Positions 1 through 11,142 of a stretch of 64,000 bases of DNA are shown one piece after another. Positions within the stretch are counted from its first letter, which is position 1. Each line of letters starts with the position of its first letter. The position numbers were made by a program, and so were the translations under genes. Source of the DNA: Dermatemys mawii (taxonomy: Eukaryota; Chordata; Testudines; Dermatemydidae); contig ML677373.1 in NCBI GenBank assembly GCA_007922305.1, positions 11,210,127 to 11,274,126 of the forward strand, read 5' to 3'. The notes under the pieces are model-generated. The model was not told where the DNA came from and did not search any database. It saw only the letters and a list, made by a program, of their open reading frames with translations.

Positions 1-230
1 ACAGAGCTTTCCTCTTTGAATAGGGTCCATTCCTCATGCGTTTACATTGCAGAGTGCATAGAAATTAATGATGGAGCAGCGTAGTAGGCAGTGCCTAAGA
101 AGGTCTTAATTTAGCCCCGGGCACAACCCATGCAATCCAGTGACATCCTGCAGTACATTGTGGGCAGGCATGTAAAAATACTTAGCACTTACTGTCTTCA
201 GAATGCTTTAAAAGCACTTGCTAATTAATC

Positions 231-470
231 CCAGCCCATCCCTGGAGATGCAGGTCAGTAGTGTTGCCTTCATACTAAAATGGGAAACTGAGGCACAGAC
301 GCTATGGTAGTTCAGGTGCCTAAAAAGTGAGGCGTGCAGACTCAGTGGCCACATTTGAAAATGAAGGAATAAGCCAGTTGCCTTCAGCTCTACAGTAAGC
401 CAGTGTGAAAGCCAGGATTAGAACTCAGGAGCTTCTGAGTTCAGAGCATTAGAGCAAAATTGCCTGTGAG
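231..470 (-). mobile_element. MIR-like SINE relic
   Basis: gggaaactgaggcacaga and later gattagaactcaggag are the reverse-strand MIR core and tRNA-derived part, separated by extra sequence. Confidence 0.55.
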
Positions 471-887
471 GAAGGCAAGTTCAGGAACTAAAAGGTTGGG
501 GTTTTTTTAATTTCTGTTCTCATGTGGTGCAGACCCTTTCACCTGTCTCGTGATCAACTGCACCGCCTGCTCTGGGGAGGGTGAACCAGCCTGGGCAAAT
601 ACAGGATCCCCCTACCTTCTGCCCCGAACTCAAACCTTTCAGAACTGGAAGCAGTTCAGTTAAGCTTTGTTGCTTCCCCTTATTTTTATTTTTGCTCTGC
701 CAGGTCCTGAGACAGCCAGCAGTCAATATGCTGCAGGAACCAAAGCCACTACAGAGATAGGGATTTCATTTGGAAACATGCCAGATAGTTGTTAAAGCGA
801 CAGCAGTACATTGAGAAGGGAGACAAAAGTAGTTCCCAGGACCACACCTGCCCTTGAGTCCCCTCACCTAAGTCTGTGGTTTTACAG

Positions 888-1036
888 TCCCATCTTTTAA
901 GAAAATATTTGTGTATTTGCATTGTAAATTCTCTAGGACAAGGACCGTCACTCACTGTGCACATGTACAGTGCTTAGTACAATTGGAGCCCTGATCTTGG
1001 TCGGGGCTTTTAGGTACTATTGTAATACAATCAATG
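888..1036 (+). mobile_element. MIR/L2-like 3' tail
   Basis: aggacaaggaccgtcactca, tgtacagtgcttagtacaat and aggtactattgtaatacaat follow the common aagctc..gggcaggga..gtacagcgcctagcaca tail. Similar tails lie at 16825-16915, 18024-18130, 25596-25695 and 46525-46630. Confidence 0.65.
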
Positions 1037-3576
1037 AATGGAGAAAGAATGGCTTTGAAAACAGAGTTCCTTTGGGTATAGCGGTTTCAGCATCATTCTC
1101 TGCCAAGTTACAGCTGATAGTGGGGAAGAATAAATACTCATCTGTCATGGGCCAGATTTTCAGCTGCTGAACACCCATAACTGGGAACAAATTTTTCAGA
1201 GAGGTTCTGCTTTCATTTAGGCACCAAACCAGGGCCAGATTTTCTGTGGTGCTCAGCAGCCAGCCTACTCTTTGGAAAAATCTGGCCTGTTAAATGAGAA
1301 ACTAAGCACTTTAGGAAATCTGGGCCTTATTAGTTAAGCGTTGACAAAGGATTGAGCCTCAGACAAGCCACACACTACACAATAGTCCTTGCCCTGGAGA
1401 GCTGGCAATGGATCAGATACAGCAAACAAGAGGCGTTGTGAACCAGAGAAAGGAATGGTTAGGGTTTTTACTGCTTTTCATGGTATTCTGGTAACTCAAT
1501 CAAAATCAAAACAAGAAAAAAACGGTCACAGACAATCAGTGAGTTATTACTAGGAAATGCCAAGATTCTTGATTGTGAATGAGGGATTAATTACATTCTA
1601 CAAACAGAAGTTTTATCTGCATTGAAAAGCAAAGAAAGCTGGTTTTTATTCCAGTCCATTGCATACCAGTAGACAGTATTATGATAGACGTAAGAGTTTA
1701 GTCTTATTGTCATTGTGATTTAATCATCAGAAAACCTCTTCTTTTCTAGTACAAGGGATATTAAGAATTCTTAACATTTACACACAAGCTGGGACTTACT
1801 TCTTTGTTGATATACAGTATTCTGTAGTCATTGCTAGGCTATCAATAAGCACTGGCAGTTATTAGCTATAAAATAAATTCATTAAAAAACCTATTAAACA
1901 TAAAATAATTCAAAAAAGAGAGTGCTAAAACAAACGTCTATCCAGTTTGAGAGACAGAACTCCCCTAACCAGCGGCTCTCAGAATGGTCTTCTGCACAGA
2001 TTTTTCTCTAGACTAATTAAAAATAGGTGCTTGACAGAACATTAGTTGCAGCCAATGTATCATCATCAACTTCTGTTTGTTCGCAGACATTTATCCAAGA
2101 ATTGTTATAATGAATCCACAGAATGACATGGAACTGACCCTGCTGATATTGGACTAAAACACGATAATAGTGGAAAGTGCATATCTGGCAAATTGAATGG
2201 ATACGAGAAGCAAGGGGAGTGGATGTCATTGATTGACAGACATTCTAGGAGAAGGAGGCTTTTTGCTTAGTTGTGCCATTTGCACGCATAGCTGTTTTGA
2301 AATGTATTTTTGGCCTTGATAATTTGAGAATATTTAAAGTCATACAGAAATGAACAGTACAATTGTTGCCGGTGCCTTTCTGCTAATGCTGATTGTATTG
2401 TTTGCAGCTACATGCTACACAGCAGGGCTGAAAGAAGCTGCTGCTCCTGTCTGCAGCTGAGCCAGCCATGCTTCAATGGTGGAAATTAGCTGAGGTCATA
2501 CCTCCATTTCTGTATGGGACTGAGCTGAACAATTGTTAATGCCGAGAGAGGTAAAGCTACTGGGTCCATTTTCACTGATCTGGGGTTATGAAGACCCCTT
2601 CGTTAGCAGCAGTTTAGTTCTTACACGTGCAACTGTCTTCTCAGGTTCCCCCTCACTAACCCATCAGCAAGACTAGGAGAACTTCCGTCCTTCTGGGATA
2701 ACAGACATCCAAATGAGAGTCCAAGCCTTCCCCCAGTTACCCACCACATCCTGCCGGACTCGCTCAGTCAAAGGGGAGCTCATGTCCTGCTTTCTCCTCA
2801 AGCGTCAACCTTTTCAACTGAGATAAAGGACAGGCAGCCGCCGAGGGGACGTCTGTGTTGTACATAAACCCCAAACCTGGCAGCAGCAAGTCTCCGAGCC
2901 CAGGGCAACAGACTCGGGCTCGTAGGGCTCGCATAACAGGGCTCAAAAAGCAGCACAGACATTCCTGCTTGGACTGATGCCCAGGGTTTGAGATCCAGCC
3001 TGTCTACATTGCTATTTTTAGCCCTGTAACACCAAATCTCACTCCTCCTCCCGCAAAGCTACGTCCTTTCTCTGCTACCATCCAAGCAGCCACTCAATGG
3101 GTCCCAAACCCTTTCTCCTTCTCAAATCTCTCCTGTTCTGTTGGAAGCCTCCTTATGCGACAGGCCTACAATTCCCAGAATTCCCCTGTTCCAAACTGGG
3201 ACTAGGACTCTGTGGACAGGTAGCCAACTTTAAAGGGCTAGCATACTATCCTATATGTTTCCTTCAGCAACATATCCGTCTACATAAAACAATGGAACAA
3301 TAATAATTAACAGATATTACTGAAAAGGCAACACCATCTAATGAGAACCAAAGAGGAGGATGCAAGAAAGAAAGACAAAGCAGAAATCCCTCTGACATGC
3401 AACCTGTAATCTCTCTCATCTTCCCATCAACTACTGGTTAAAACTAAGAACAAACTATAAGTTACATAGGGGGGAAAAAAGCTTTAAAGCCCAAGAAGTC
3501 ACACTCCTGATCCCCTTTCCTTCCAGGGAAAGACTAGTCAAGTTTCAATTTGCTTTTAATTTCCAATGGACAGAAA
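1037..3576. other. Intergenic, nothing identified
   Basis: AT-rich to about 2500. No exon with family resemblance, no clear repeat ends. PRCD exon 2 was looked for here without success. Confidence 0.5.
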
Positions 3577-3814
3577 TCTCATGCGCCTGAACCCCACCGC
3601 CCCAGGTATGGGGGTGAAAGCCAAAGCCTGAGCCGTACCACTCTGGGTGGGGAAGGGGTCAAAACCAAAGCCCAGGGGTTTCAGCCCCAGCCCAGAGGCC
3701 TGTAACTGAGCCCCGCCGCCCAGGGCTAAATCCCTCAGGCTTTGGCTTGGGCCCTGAGTCCCAGCAAGCCTAAGCCACTTGCGGTCCTGATCCACAGTTT
3801 GAGAAGCGCTGAGC
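3577..3814. mobile_element. Probable hAT-type element, right end only
   Basis: A GC-rich block that ends cacagtttgagaagcgctg, matching the TTTGAGAA..CTG terminus of the other hAT copies in this window. No clear left end or duplication is visible. Confidence 0.45.
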
Positions 3815-4542
3815 AAGACGAATACCAGCTTGAGTAACAATCGTTGTGAAGCCACGGCAGCACAGCTGGTTACAGGGAGTAGCCATGCCGGCCTGGACCC
3901 TGGGCACGTACTCAAGTGGCCACGGGACTGTGCTGCCACAACTACACTGCTGCTGTTACCAGGCAGTGTCCTGCCCTTTGTAACTCAGCATGTGGAGGGC
4001 CTGCAGAATGTCAGCTGTGCATGTTCCTCCGTCCTGTCTCCCTCCGTGCAAGGGCATTTCCTTTCCTGACCGGATAGCACGGAGCCAGCATGTGGGCTTT
4101 TATTTATAACATGTTTTCTCGGGCAACCAATTAGTCTTTAATTCTGCGTCTGCTACGGGCAGATCAGGAGGCAGCTTGGACTATCCAGACCCTGCTTGGA
4201 ATCAGACACTTTTTCGTCTCCGCCCTGACGGAAGCTGGCTCTTTAAATGCCAGTTTCACCGAACCCGTTTCAGATGTCTCCAGTCTCCGCCGGTAAATAG
4301 ATTTCTGTGTCTACAAGAGAAACCTCTTCAACCCGAGTCTCTCTTTGAAGAGAACAGCTGCGCTCTCTGCAGAGGCTTCGCTGGAGTGCAGCAAAGCCAT
4401 TGGTAGGCTTTCATCCCGCTCCGCTGCGAGCCCGGTGCCATTAACGCTGAGTTGTTTCCATCTGAGCCAAAGTGGGGCAGGTGCTGATCCAGAGCTGAAA
4501 ACCTCAACCACTCACTACACCCTCCTCTGCGAGAAGCAATAT

Positions 4543-4692
4543 AGTGCAGCAGTCAGGGCAGTCTGCTGAGAGTTGAGAAACCTGCTGCTGGGTGACCTTG
4601 GGCACTCTCTTTAGGCCAGGACTGCCTCTCAGTGCGCATTTGTACAGCTCCTGGCACAATGATTGCAGCTGGGGCCTCTAGACGTGACTATA
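4543..4692 (+). mobile_element. MIR-like SINE relic with L2-like tail
   Basis: gctgggtgaccttgggcact followed by ttgtacagctcctggcacaa matches the MIR core and tail on the plus strand. Confidence 0.65.
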
Positions 4693-4699
4693 GTACAAC

Positions 4700-6005
4700 T
4701 AGCAATAGCACTGAACCCAACAGTCTTTACAGGTGCTCAACGCTGCAGAGGCTGGTCCCGCTGTTCAAAACAGACCCCTGCTGCATGTGTCTGGAGACCT
4801 CCATAGCGAACCTTCCATTTACTTGAGTGGGGCTCCTTGTAGAATACGTAAGTAAGTAAGTGTGGCAGCCTCTCAGGCTTAGCTATTAAATGCTCATTGC
4901 CAAATTCAGTCCCCAATCTATTGTTGGCGGCCCATACCCTGAGAGGGGTGGAGGGCATAATGATGAATGAATGTAGAGACTGGTCTAAATCACAACCCTT
5001 TCTGCACAGAAGGGACATTTACATATGGCCAGAAAATGTTACAGAGCAGCACTAGAACTGGCAGCACAATCTTGCACCTGCAGGTTTGCACGTGGGCTCC
5101 GCGCAGGGCTTGCTCCTCAGAGATCCCGGAGAGCCCTCAGCTCTTGGTAACTTCGGGGGGATATGAGGGTGCACACCCAGTGCTTCTGGACCACACCCGG
5201 AGAACACAGACAAAGGCTCCTTTGGAAATGCGGTTCCGCCAGCAGGTAACTACTGGTGATAGAATGTCATTCCCAATGCACACGCAGAGTTGGGCTGTGT
5301 AATTTCTCCAAACAGACATAGAATTCATATATGCTGCAATGCTAGTTGCAGCTCTCCCGATCACAGTAAACAAGTGCAAACACCGGTTAACGTCTGTATA
5401 AAACCATATGCATTATCAGACACACTGAATCATGGCACTGGGCATAGACATTACAGAAAGGAAGCAGCCTTATACTCTTGATCTGCAGACATTTCCCTAA
5501 GGTCCGAAAAGGGTTCAGGAGTGACGAGAACACAGCCCTGCCCCACCAAGCCAAAAGTTGTGCTAACGAGGCCCATAAAAGAGATTCAAGGATCCCAGAA
5601 CCAGATTATAATAGTGAGAGAAGGAAAAAGCTTGTTGGATAACAGAGACTATGCATCTGCCAGGACCTGATCCTGATCTTACACCAGCTATACAGTCATG
5701 TGACTCTTGGTGGAGCCACTGGTATAAGTGAAATCAGGCCTACCTCTATATCAGGTGCCAGAGGGGTGCAGTCTTCCGATATCTGATACAGTAGAGGACA
5801 TTAAATGGAAACTCCCCCTAGCCTTAGATAAAGTGGTGAGCAGTAGCAGCAACCACTGTCCCTTGTGGCTGCAGACCCATACATTTCCAGCATACTAGAT
5901 AGTGCCGGTGAAGCTGGACTTCTTAGAAAGAGCCAGCTCATGCCTCCCCTCTCCCTCTCCTCCCCCCTCCCACCACAGGGCAAAGAGAGATGGGGAAGGA
6001 CGTAC
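4700..6005. other. Presumed PRCD intron side, nothing else identified
   Basis: Downstream of the PRCD exon 1 donor on the minus strand. Contains a short TAAG run at 4850-4861. No second PRCD exon recognised. Confidence 0.45.
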
Positions 6006-6079
6006 GGTTCGACCCTATTGAAGAAGTGGCGCCGCAGCAGGATGGCCAGGGTGCTGATGACCAGGAAGGTGGTGCACAT
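6006..6079 (-). CDS. PRCD: PRCD (photoreceptor disc component), coding exon 1, partial gene
   Basis: PRCD is a very small membrane protein of photoreceptor outer-segment discs, mutated in progressive rod-cone degeneration. Read on the minus strand, the exon starts with an ATG in a fair Kozak context (gagccATG) and encodes 24 codons plus two bases. The start MCTTFLVISTLAILLRRHFF closely follows the known family start: Cys2 (the palmitoylated residue whose loss causes disease in dogs), a hydrophobic segment at about residues 5-15, then an Arg-rich stretch and Asn-Arg-Val. The reading leaves the family pattern exactly at a GTACGT donor (GT at 6005-6004, phase 2), so the longer open frame beyond it is intron. 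I could not find the second coding exon (the acidic, polar tail) at lower coordinates. It may lie outside the window or be too diverged to see by eye. The gene is divergent from CYGB, as in mammals. Confidence 0.85.
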
Positions 6080-6640
6080 GGCTCTTCCTCCATCACCACA
6101 GAAAGCAGAAGGCCAGCCACATCCCTGGCGCTACCGAAGAGCTCCGCTGCCCTCAGCCTAGTCCCATTTGCTCCCACAGCTAGTGTGTGAGCCGCAGCCA
6201 GCAGGTTGTTTTCCAGTCATTCGGTCACCTGCAGGTTCTCATGACTGGTTTTAGAGAGGATTAGAGCAGGATCCGATGTAATTAATGGGCAGCAAATGAG
6301 GACACACTCCTCTGATCTTTGGGTAGAAAGGGGCAGGGCAACTGGTCCGTGAACCCTTCAGCTCATAATTGGTTTAGGCTTTTCACCCCATTCTCATGCA
6401 ATGGGCCAGCCCCAGATATGACAGACTGGAGGCAAGTGTCCCCTCTGCGTAGTGATCCTGTCATGCACGCACCCTTCCCCCATCACACGGGCCTCCCCTC
6501 CCCGACTTCCTGTCTCTGGCCATAAGGTTTCCATATGCTGCCTTCTGTCTTCTACCTACTTATCTCCTATCCTTCCTATATGTCTGAGTGCCTTACCCTG
6601 CTCATCACAGCCCTCTGTAGGTACTCTACCCCTGCTTTCT
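6080..6640. other. PRCD upstream region
   Basis: 5' of PRCD on the minus strand. Moderately GC-rich just before the start codon. No TATA box or repeat that I can support. Confidence 0.4.
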
Positions 6641-6649
6641 CCCTCTCTC

Positions 6650-7070
6650 TGGGTACATGGCTCCAGACTCCTCCTTTTCCAGTCCTTCCTGCCCCCTGTT
6701 TCTGTGCTTCCAAGGCTCTGAATCCTGGTTACACCCGTCTCTCCGTAGCCTGCCCTCTCCCCACCTCTCCCTCCCTCGCTGCTAAGCTGACAAGCTGCAG
6801 ACTGTATGTAATTCTCCACGGACTTGCTCCTGCAGCCGCTCTGTTAGCCCTTGTCCAGCCCTACTCCCCTCCTCTTTTCTCTGTCCCTTCATGCAGGCTC
6901 AAAAGTGATGCAAGCGCCTTCCCCTCTGCGGGTCCTGTCCTCCGGAGGAGCCTTCTCCTCATCAGACCTTTGTCCCTTTTCAAATCTCACCTGGAAACCT
7001 ACAGCAACGTCTTCTCTCTTCCCCACACCTCTTCCTTCTTTCCTTCCGCTGTTGGCCTTCTGAGATCATG
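6650..7070 (+). mobile_element. Possible L2/L3-type LINE 3' ORF remnant
   Basis: The plus frame shows disconnected text resembling the C-terminus of L2-like reverse transcriptases (LAPAA..LVQPYSPP, RLKSDA, LFKSHLETY). The similarity is weak and from memory. The open frame here (6535-7080) is otherwise unremarkable and is not called a gene. Confidence 0.35.
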
Positions 7071-7286
7071 CTTAGCTTAAGCACCATCCCATTTCACTTT
7101 CCCATGCAAACCAGGTATATCCTAGGCAAGGTGACTGTTATTTCAGGGTCAGAAGAGCAACCAAGAAAGAAGCCTACATGAGAAGGACAAAGGCAGGGTC
7201 AAGGACACACACATGTAGGTTTTATTCTCACTGCTAAAAGAAGGCGCCTTTACCCCCAGGCCGACTCACAGGAGAACTATCCCACC

Positions 7287-7430
7287 GTAAAATCCTAGTG
7301 CAGACAAGCACTGTCATTTTCACCAGGAGGAAAAGTAGTGAGATCAGCCATGGGCAGAGGGATAGTATTGGTCTCACCTGGCTACCTTTCAGGAAACACT
7401 CCAGGTACCTTGTCTGCACTAGGATTTTAC
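7287..7430. repeat. Perfect 22-bp inverted repeat, 100-base spacer
   Basis: gtaaaatcctagtgcagaca (plus ag) at 7287-7308 is exactly complementary to 7409-7430. The cttgtctgcac end looks like the terminal motif of turtle-type MITEs. Each arm has that terminus toward the spacer, so this may be two element ends facing each other rather than one intact element. Confidence 0.85.
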
Positions 7431-8939
7431 AGTGAGGCAACTACTGCATGTTACTTCTCTGGCTGAACCCTGCCCCCTCCCCTCACCTTTTTGGCAGTAG
7501 CCACAGACCGACCAACCGACAGACAGTCAAACCACAGTGACTTGACATGCCCCATTCTGCATCCTGACCTGATGGCAGCTCACAGTGGCCAAGGAAACTC
7601 CGCTATGTTTAAAGGTCCAGTTTACACAAAGCAGAATGACTGCTTCTCCTTTTATGTCCATATCTACATGCACCGCACATACGGTGCTTTTACCCCACTG
7701 CCTTCTGTTATTTATACCATACTCACCCTGAAATGCCACTGGCTTCAGAGGAACTTTTGAGTGCAGCACAACTGCTGTCTAGTTTGTATTGTTCTGTTCA
7801 AAAATGTCACACATCACCTGGCTGGGTCGAGCTTTGTAAGCCAGTGGACAATGAAGGTAAATTTACATATCAACAGGGCCTGATGAAATACATCCTAGAA
7901 TACTCCAGGAGCTGACGGAGGAGGTATCTGAGCCATTAGCAATTATCTTTGAAAAGTCATGGAAGTGGGGAGAGATTCCAGAGGACTGGAAAAGGGCAAA
8001 TATAGTGTCCATCTACAAAAAGGGAAATAAGGACAACCCAGGGAATTACAGACCAGTTAGCTTAACTTCAATTCCTGGAAAGCTAATGGAGCAAATAATT
8101 AAGCAAGCCATTTGCAAACACCTGGAAGATAATAAGGTGATAAGTAACAGTCAGCATGAATTTGTCCAGAACAAATCATGTCAAACCAGCCTAATCACTT
8201 TCTTTGACAGGGTAACAAGCCTTGTGAATAGAGGGAAGCGGTTGATGTGATATATCTTTTCTTTAGTAAGGCTTTTGATACTGTCTCTCATGATCTTCTC
8301 ATAAACACACTAGGGAAATACAACCTAGCTGGAACTATTATAAGGTGGGTGCATAACTGGTTCAAAATTTTTTTCCAGAGAGTGGTTATCAGTGGTTACA
8401 GTCAACCTGGAGGGGCATATTGAGGGGGGTCCTACATGGATCAGTTCTGGGTCCTGGTCTGTTCAATATCTGTATCAATGATTTAGATAATGGCATAGGG
8501 AATACACTTATAAAAAATTGTGGATAATATCAAGCTGGGAGGGGTTGCAAGTGCTTTGAAGAATAGGATTAAAATTCAAAATGATCTGGACAAATTGGAG
8601 AAACTGTCTGAAGAAAATAGGATGAAATTAAATAAGGACAAATGCAAAGTACCCCTGTAGGGAGCCTGAGTGGCCTCCCTCCGAGCCAGAGGGGAAAGAA
8701 ATACTCCCGCAGCCGGAATGGGCGGGCCCAGACCAAGCTGGCCCCGCCCCCAGCAAGGGGAAGGGCAGGACAGGAAGTATAAAGGGCAGGGCCCCAGCTC
8801 AGTCAGGGCAGCACCAGGGAGGGAGACAGATGCAGACCACTGGCTGCTCCTTTCCCACACTGCTGCTGAGCCAGGGGAGGCCCTGGGCCCAGGCAACCCT
8901 GATCCAGGAGAAGGACTGGGGTTTCCAGACCTGCCTGCC

Positions 8940-9115
8940 GCTGAATACCCCGAGGGACTCCCGGAGCCCTGCAGTGACCCGTGGCCGACAGAGGTGGACG
9001 CTGCGGGGGGAACCAGAGCAGCTAGCGGTTGAATACCCTGAGGAACCACCGGAGCCCAGCTGTGACCCTTGGCTGATGGAGGCGGACACTGAGGGGGAAC
9101 CGGAGCTGCCCGCAG
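8940..9115. repeat. 88-bp tandem duplication inside the solo LTR
   Basis: Two copies, at 8940-9027 and 9028-9115, with roughly 75-80% visible identity. Each reads as a short acidic proline-rich peptide of the form EYPE..PEP..DPW, but a one-base difference in a G run puts the copies in different frames. Confidence 0.75.
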
Positions 9116-9177
9116 CAGACAACCCTGACTAGTGCTGGTGCCCTCTCGCCTGTGAGGTGCACCCCAAACCCTACTCG

Positions 9178-9296
9178 GCGCTCCCCTGCCTGAGGGGTGT
9201 GCTACTGACTCTTTGCTGGCGCTCCCCTGCCTGAGGGGTGCGCTATGGACTCTTTGCTGGCGCTCCCCTGCCTGAGGGGCGCGCTACGGGCTCGTG
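9178..9296. repeat. 41-bp minisatellite, about three copies, inside the solo LTR
   Basis: Units begin at 9178, 9219 and 9260, each starting gcgctcccctgcctgagggg. The third unit diverges after its first 35 bases. Confidence 0.9.
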
Positions 9297-9898
9297 ATAG
9301 CCCACCTCCCGACCCTAATTCCCCCGTGACTGGGAGGTGTGGCCAAGGACTCGCAGCAAGGCAGTAGCTCCTCACCACCCCCAGTGGCTCGGAGGACCTA
9401 CTGACCCTCATACAACCCCACTTAGGAAGGAACAATCAGTTGCATGCCTACGAAATGGGAAATGACTGCCTACGAAGGAGTACTGCAGAAAGGGATCTAG
9501 AGGTCATGGTAGATCACAAGCTAAATATGAGTGAACACGGTTGCAAAAAAAGCAACATCATTCTGGGATGTATTAGCAGGAGTACTGTAAGCAAGACATG
9601 AGAAGAAATTTTTCCATTCTACTCCATGCTGATTAGGCCTCAGCTGAAGTATCATGTCCAGTTCTGGGTGCCACACTTCAGGAAAAATGTGGACAAATTG
9701 GAGAAAGTCCAGAGAAGAGCAACAAAAATGATTAAAGTTCTAGATAACATGACCTAAGAGGGAAGATTTAAAAAACAGGTTTGTTTAGTCTAGAGAAGAG
9801 AAGACTGAGAGGGGACACGATAACAGTATTCAAGTACATAAAAGGTTGTTACAAAGAAGATGGGGAAAATTATTCTCTTTAACCTCTGAGGATAGGAC

Positions 9899-10120
9899 AG
9901 GGATTCTCAAAGTGGGGGTCATTATCCCTCCGCGGGTCACGAGGTTATTACATGGGGGTTGTGAGCTGTCAGCCTCCATCCCAAACTCTGCTGTGCCTCC
10001 AACATGTATAATGGTGTTAAATATTTAAAAAAGTGGTTTTAATTTATAAGTGGTGGGGGTCACACACAGAGACCTGCTATGTGAAAGGGCTCACCAGTAC
10101 AAAAATTTGAGAACCACTGG
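9899..10120. mobile_element. hAT-type non-autonomous DNA transposon in the CR1 element
   Basis: A 222-bp insert with imperfect terminal inverted repeats (AGGGATTCTCAAA at the left, TTTGAGAACCACTGG at the right). It is flanked by an exact 8-bp duplication GATAGGAC (9891-9898 and 10121-10128), which is diagnostic of the hAT class. It interrupts the CR1 3' region and has no coding capacity. Confidence 0.92.
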
Positions 10121-10399
10121 GATAGGACAAGAAGCAATGAGCTTAAATTACAGTCAGGGCAGTTTAGACTGGACATTAGGAAAAACTTCCTGCCAGGGTG
10201 GTTGAGCACTGGAATAAATTGCCTAGGGAGATTGTGGAATCTCCATCATTGGAGATGTTTAAGAGCAGGTTGGACAAACACCTGTCAGGGATGGTCTAGA
10301 ATGATAATGCTTGGTCCTTCCATGAGTGCAGGGGACTGGACTAGATGACCTCTCGAGGTCCCTTCCAATTCTACGACTATATGAGTCTATGATTCTACA

Positions 10400-11112
10400 A
10401 ATTTAACAAAGCCATCAAGCTAAACAAGCCGGGGGATCACACCAGCAGACAGTCTGCACCTCAGGAAACCTTCCTGGCTTTCAAATCAGAGGCCCAAGAC
10501 TCTGGGTAATATAAGGGGGGCAGAGACATTTTAGTTATCCTTCATTGGGAGGATGACAGGGCACAGCACCATTGCCCCTATGAAAACTGGATCCTCTGGG
10601 TCTGGGAGGCAAGAGTTGCTGGAAATGTAACACAAGTGAAAAACGTGCTTAGACTCAGAGTTTAACTGGCTGAAATGAAGTTTTACTCACCAGAGAGCAG
10701 GTTTTGTTTAGTTTATAACCATATCTGTCTCTTTTATTCTTGCTTAGTGTCACTTACAGCTCTGTGCTGTGTTAATAAACGTGTCCTTGTTTTATTACAC
10801 AACCATTTGAGTGCTGTGTATTATACTGGAGGGTGACTCCTCAGCCAGCCAAAGAGACTGGTCTGTCTCTTTGGAAGCAGCAAACTCAATCCTTTCTGCG
10901 AGTGTCCAGTGAGAGGGACTGGGGACGGCAGAGAGATGTTTCTGGGGAACTCACGGATTGAGGTGTGCTGATTGTTATCTGCCAGGCAAGGTTTGGCCAG
11001 GCATAGTGCTGAAGAGTCTGCTGGCCAGGCTGATGAGCAGGTGTGTCAGGGAGCTGACATGTAGCTTAGCAGCAGCAAAGCTCTCACTTGCTGAGGATGA
11101 GGGGGGTCCCCC
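10400..11112 (+). mobile_element. LTR-like sequence (probable ERV/LTR retroelement remnant)
   Basis: After the CR1 tail, a block has a TATA-like atataagg near 10507 and an AATAAA at 10774-10779, followed about 20 bases later by a T-rich cleavage-type region and a possible U5. That order and spacing fit an LTR on the plus strand. Exact ends and duplications were not found. The right boundary is taken where a short CR1-like string starts. The class is inferred from the signal layout only. Confidence 0.5.
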
Positions 11113-11142
11113 AAGGAAGGAACAATCAGTTGCACACATACA
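11113..11142 (+). mobile_element. Short CR1-like fragment
   Basis: A 21-base exact match (aggaaggaacaatcagttgc plus one base) to the CR1 segment at 9424-9444. The following cacata also fits CR1, after which similarity stops. Confidence 0.5.

Larger units (their letters stand above)
8656..9414 (+). mobile_element. Solo LTR inserted in the CR1 element, 5-bp target-site duplication
   Basis: A 759-bp GC-rich block starting TGTAGGGAGCC and ending CTCATACA, so the termini are TGTA...TACA. It is flanked by ACCCC on both sides (8651-8655 and 9415-9419), and removing it with one copy restores the CR1 text. A TATA-like box (tataaagg) sits near 8773. It contains an 88-bp and a 41-bp tandem repeat. The 5-bp duplication fits a Gypsy-type or retroviral LTR and I cannot decide which. 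No internal retroelement region is attached, hence a solo LTR. Confidence 0.8.
7855..10397 (+). mobile_element. CR1-type LINE, 5'-truncated, broken by two later insertions
   Basis: Three plus-strand blocks (about 7855-8655, 9420-9898, 10121-10397) read as one CR1 reverse transcriptase and 3' end. The first block encodes recognisable CR1 text such as IPEDWKRANIVSIYKKGN, NPGNYRPVSLTSIPGKLMEQ and then SKAFDTVSHDLL after frameshifts. The catalytic F-A-D-D box is degraded to a form with VDN. The 3' end has the usual gaggtcccttccaattcta motif followed by the short gattcta-type tail at about 10380-10397. Frameshifts and stops show it is dead. CR1 copies usually lack clear target-site duplications and none is seen. 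The two interrupting elements are listed separately. Confidence 0.93.

Noticed and set aside
5801..6005. C-terminal extension of the PRCD frame to 92 residues
   Set aside because: The sequence departs from the PRCD family exactly at a GTACGT donor, so the extension is intron.
6535..7080. 181-codon plus-strand open frame
   Set aside because: Low-complexity Ser/Pro/Leu text with weak L2-like traces. No conserved domain or splice context.
8576..9132. Several overlapping frames of 100-157 codons on both strands
   Set aside because: They fall within the GC-rich solo LTR. The coding-like repeats there are reported as a repeat, not as a gene.
9178..9296. Regular repeats considered as a CRISPR-like array
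   Set aside because: Units are contiguous tandem copies without distinct spacers, in a vertebrate LTR.
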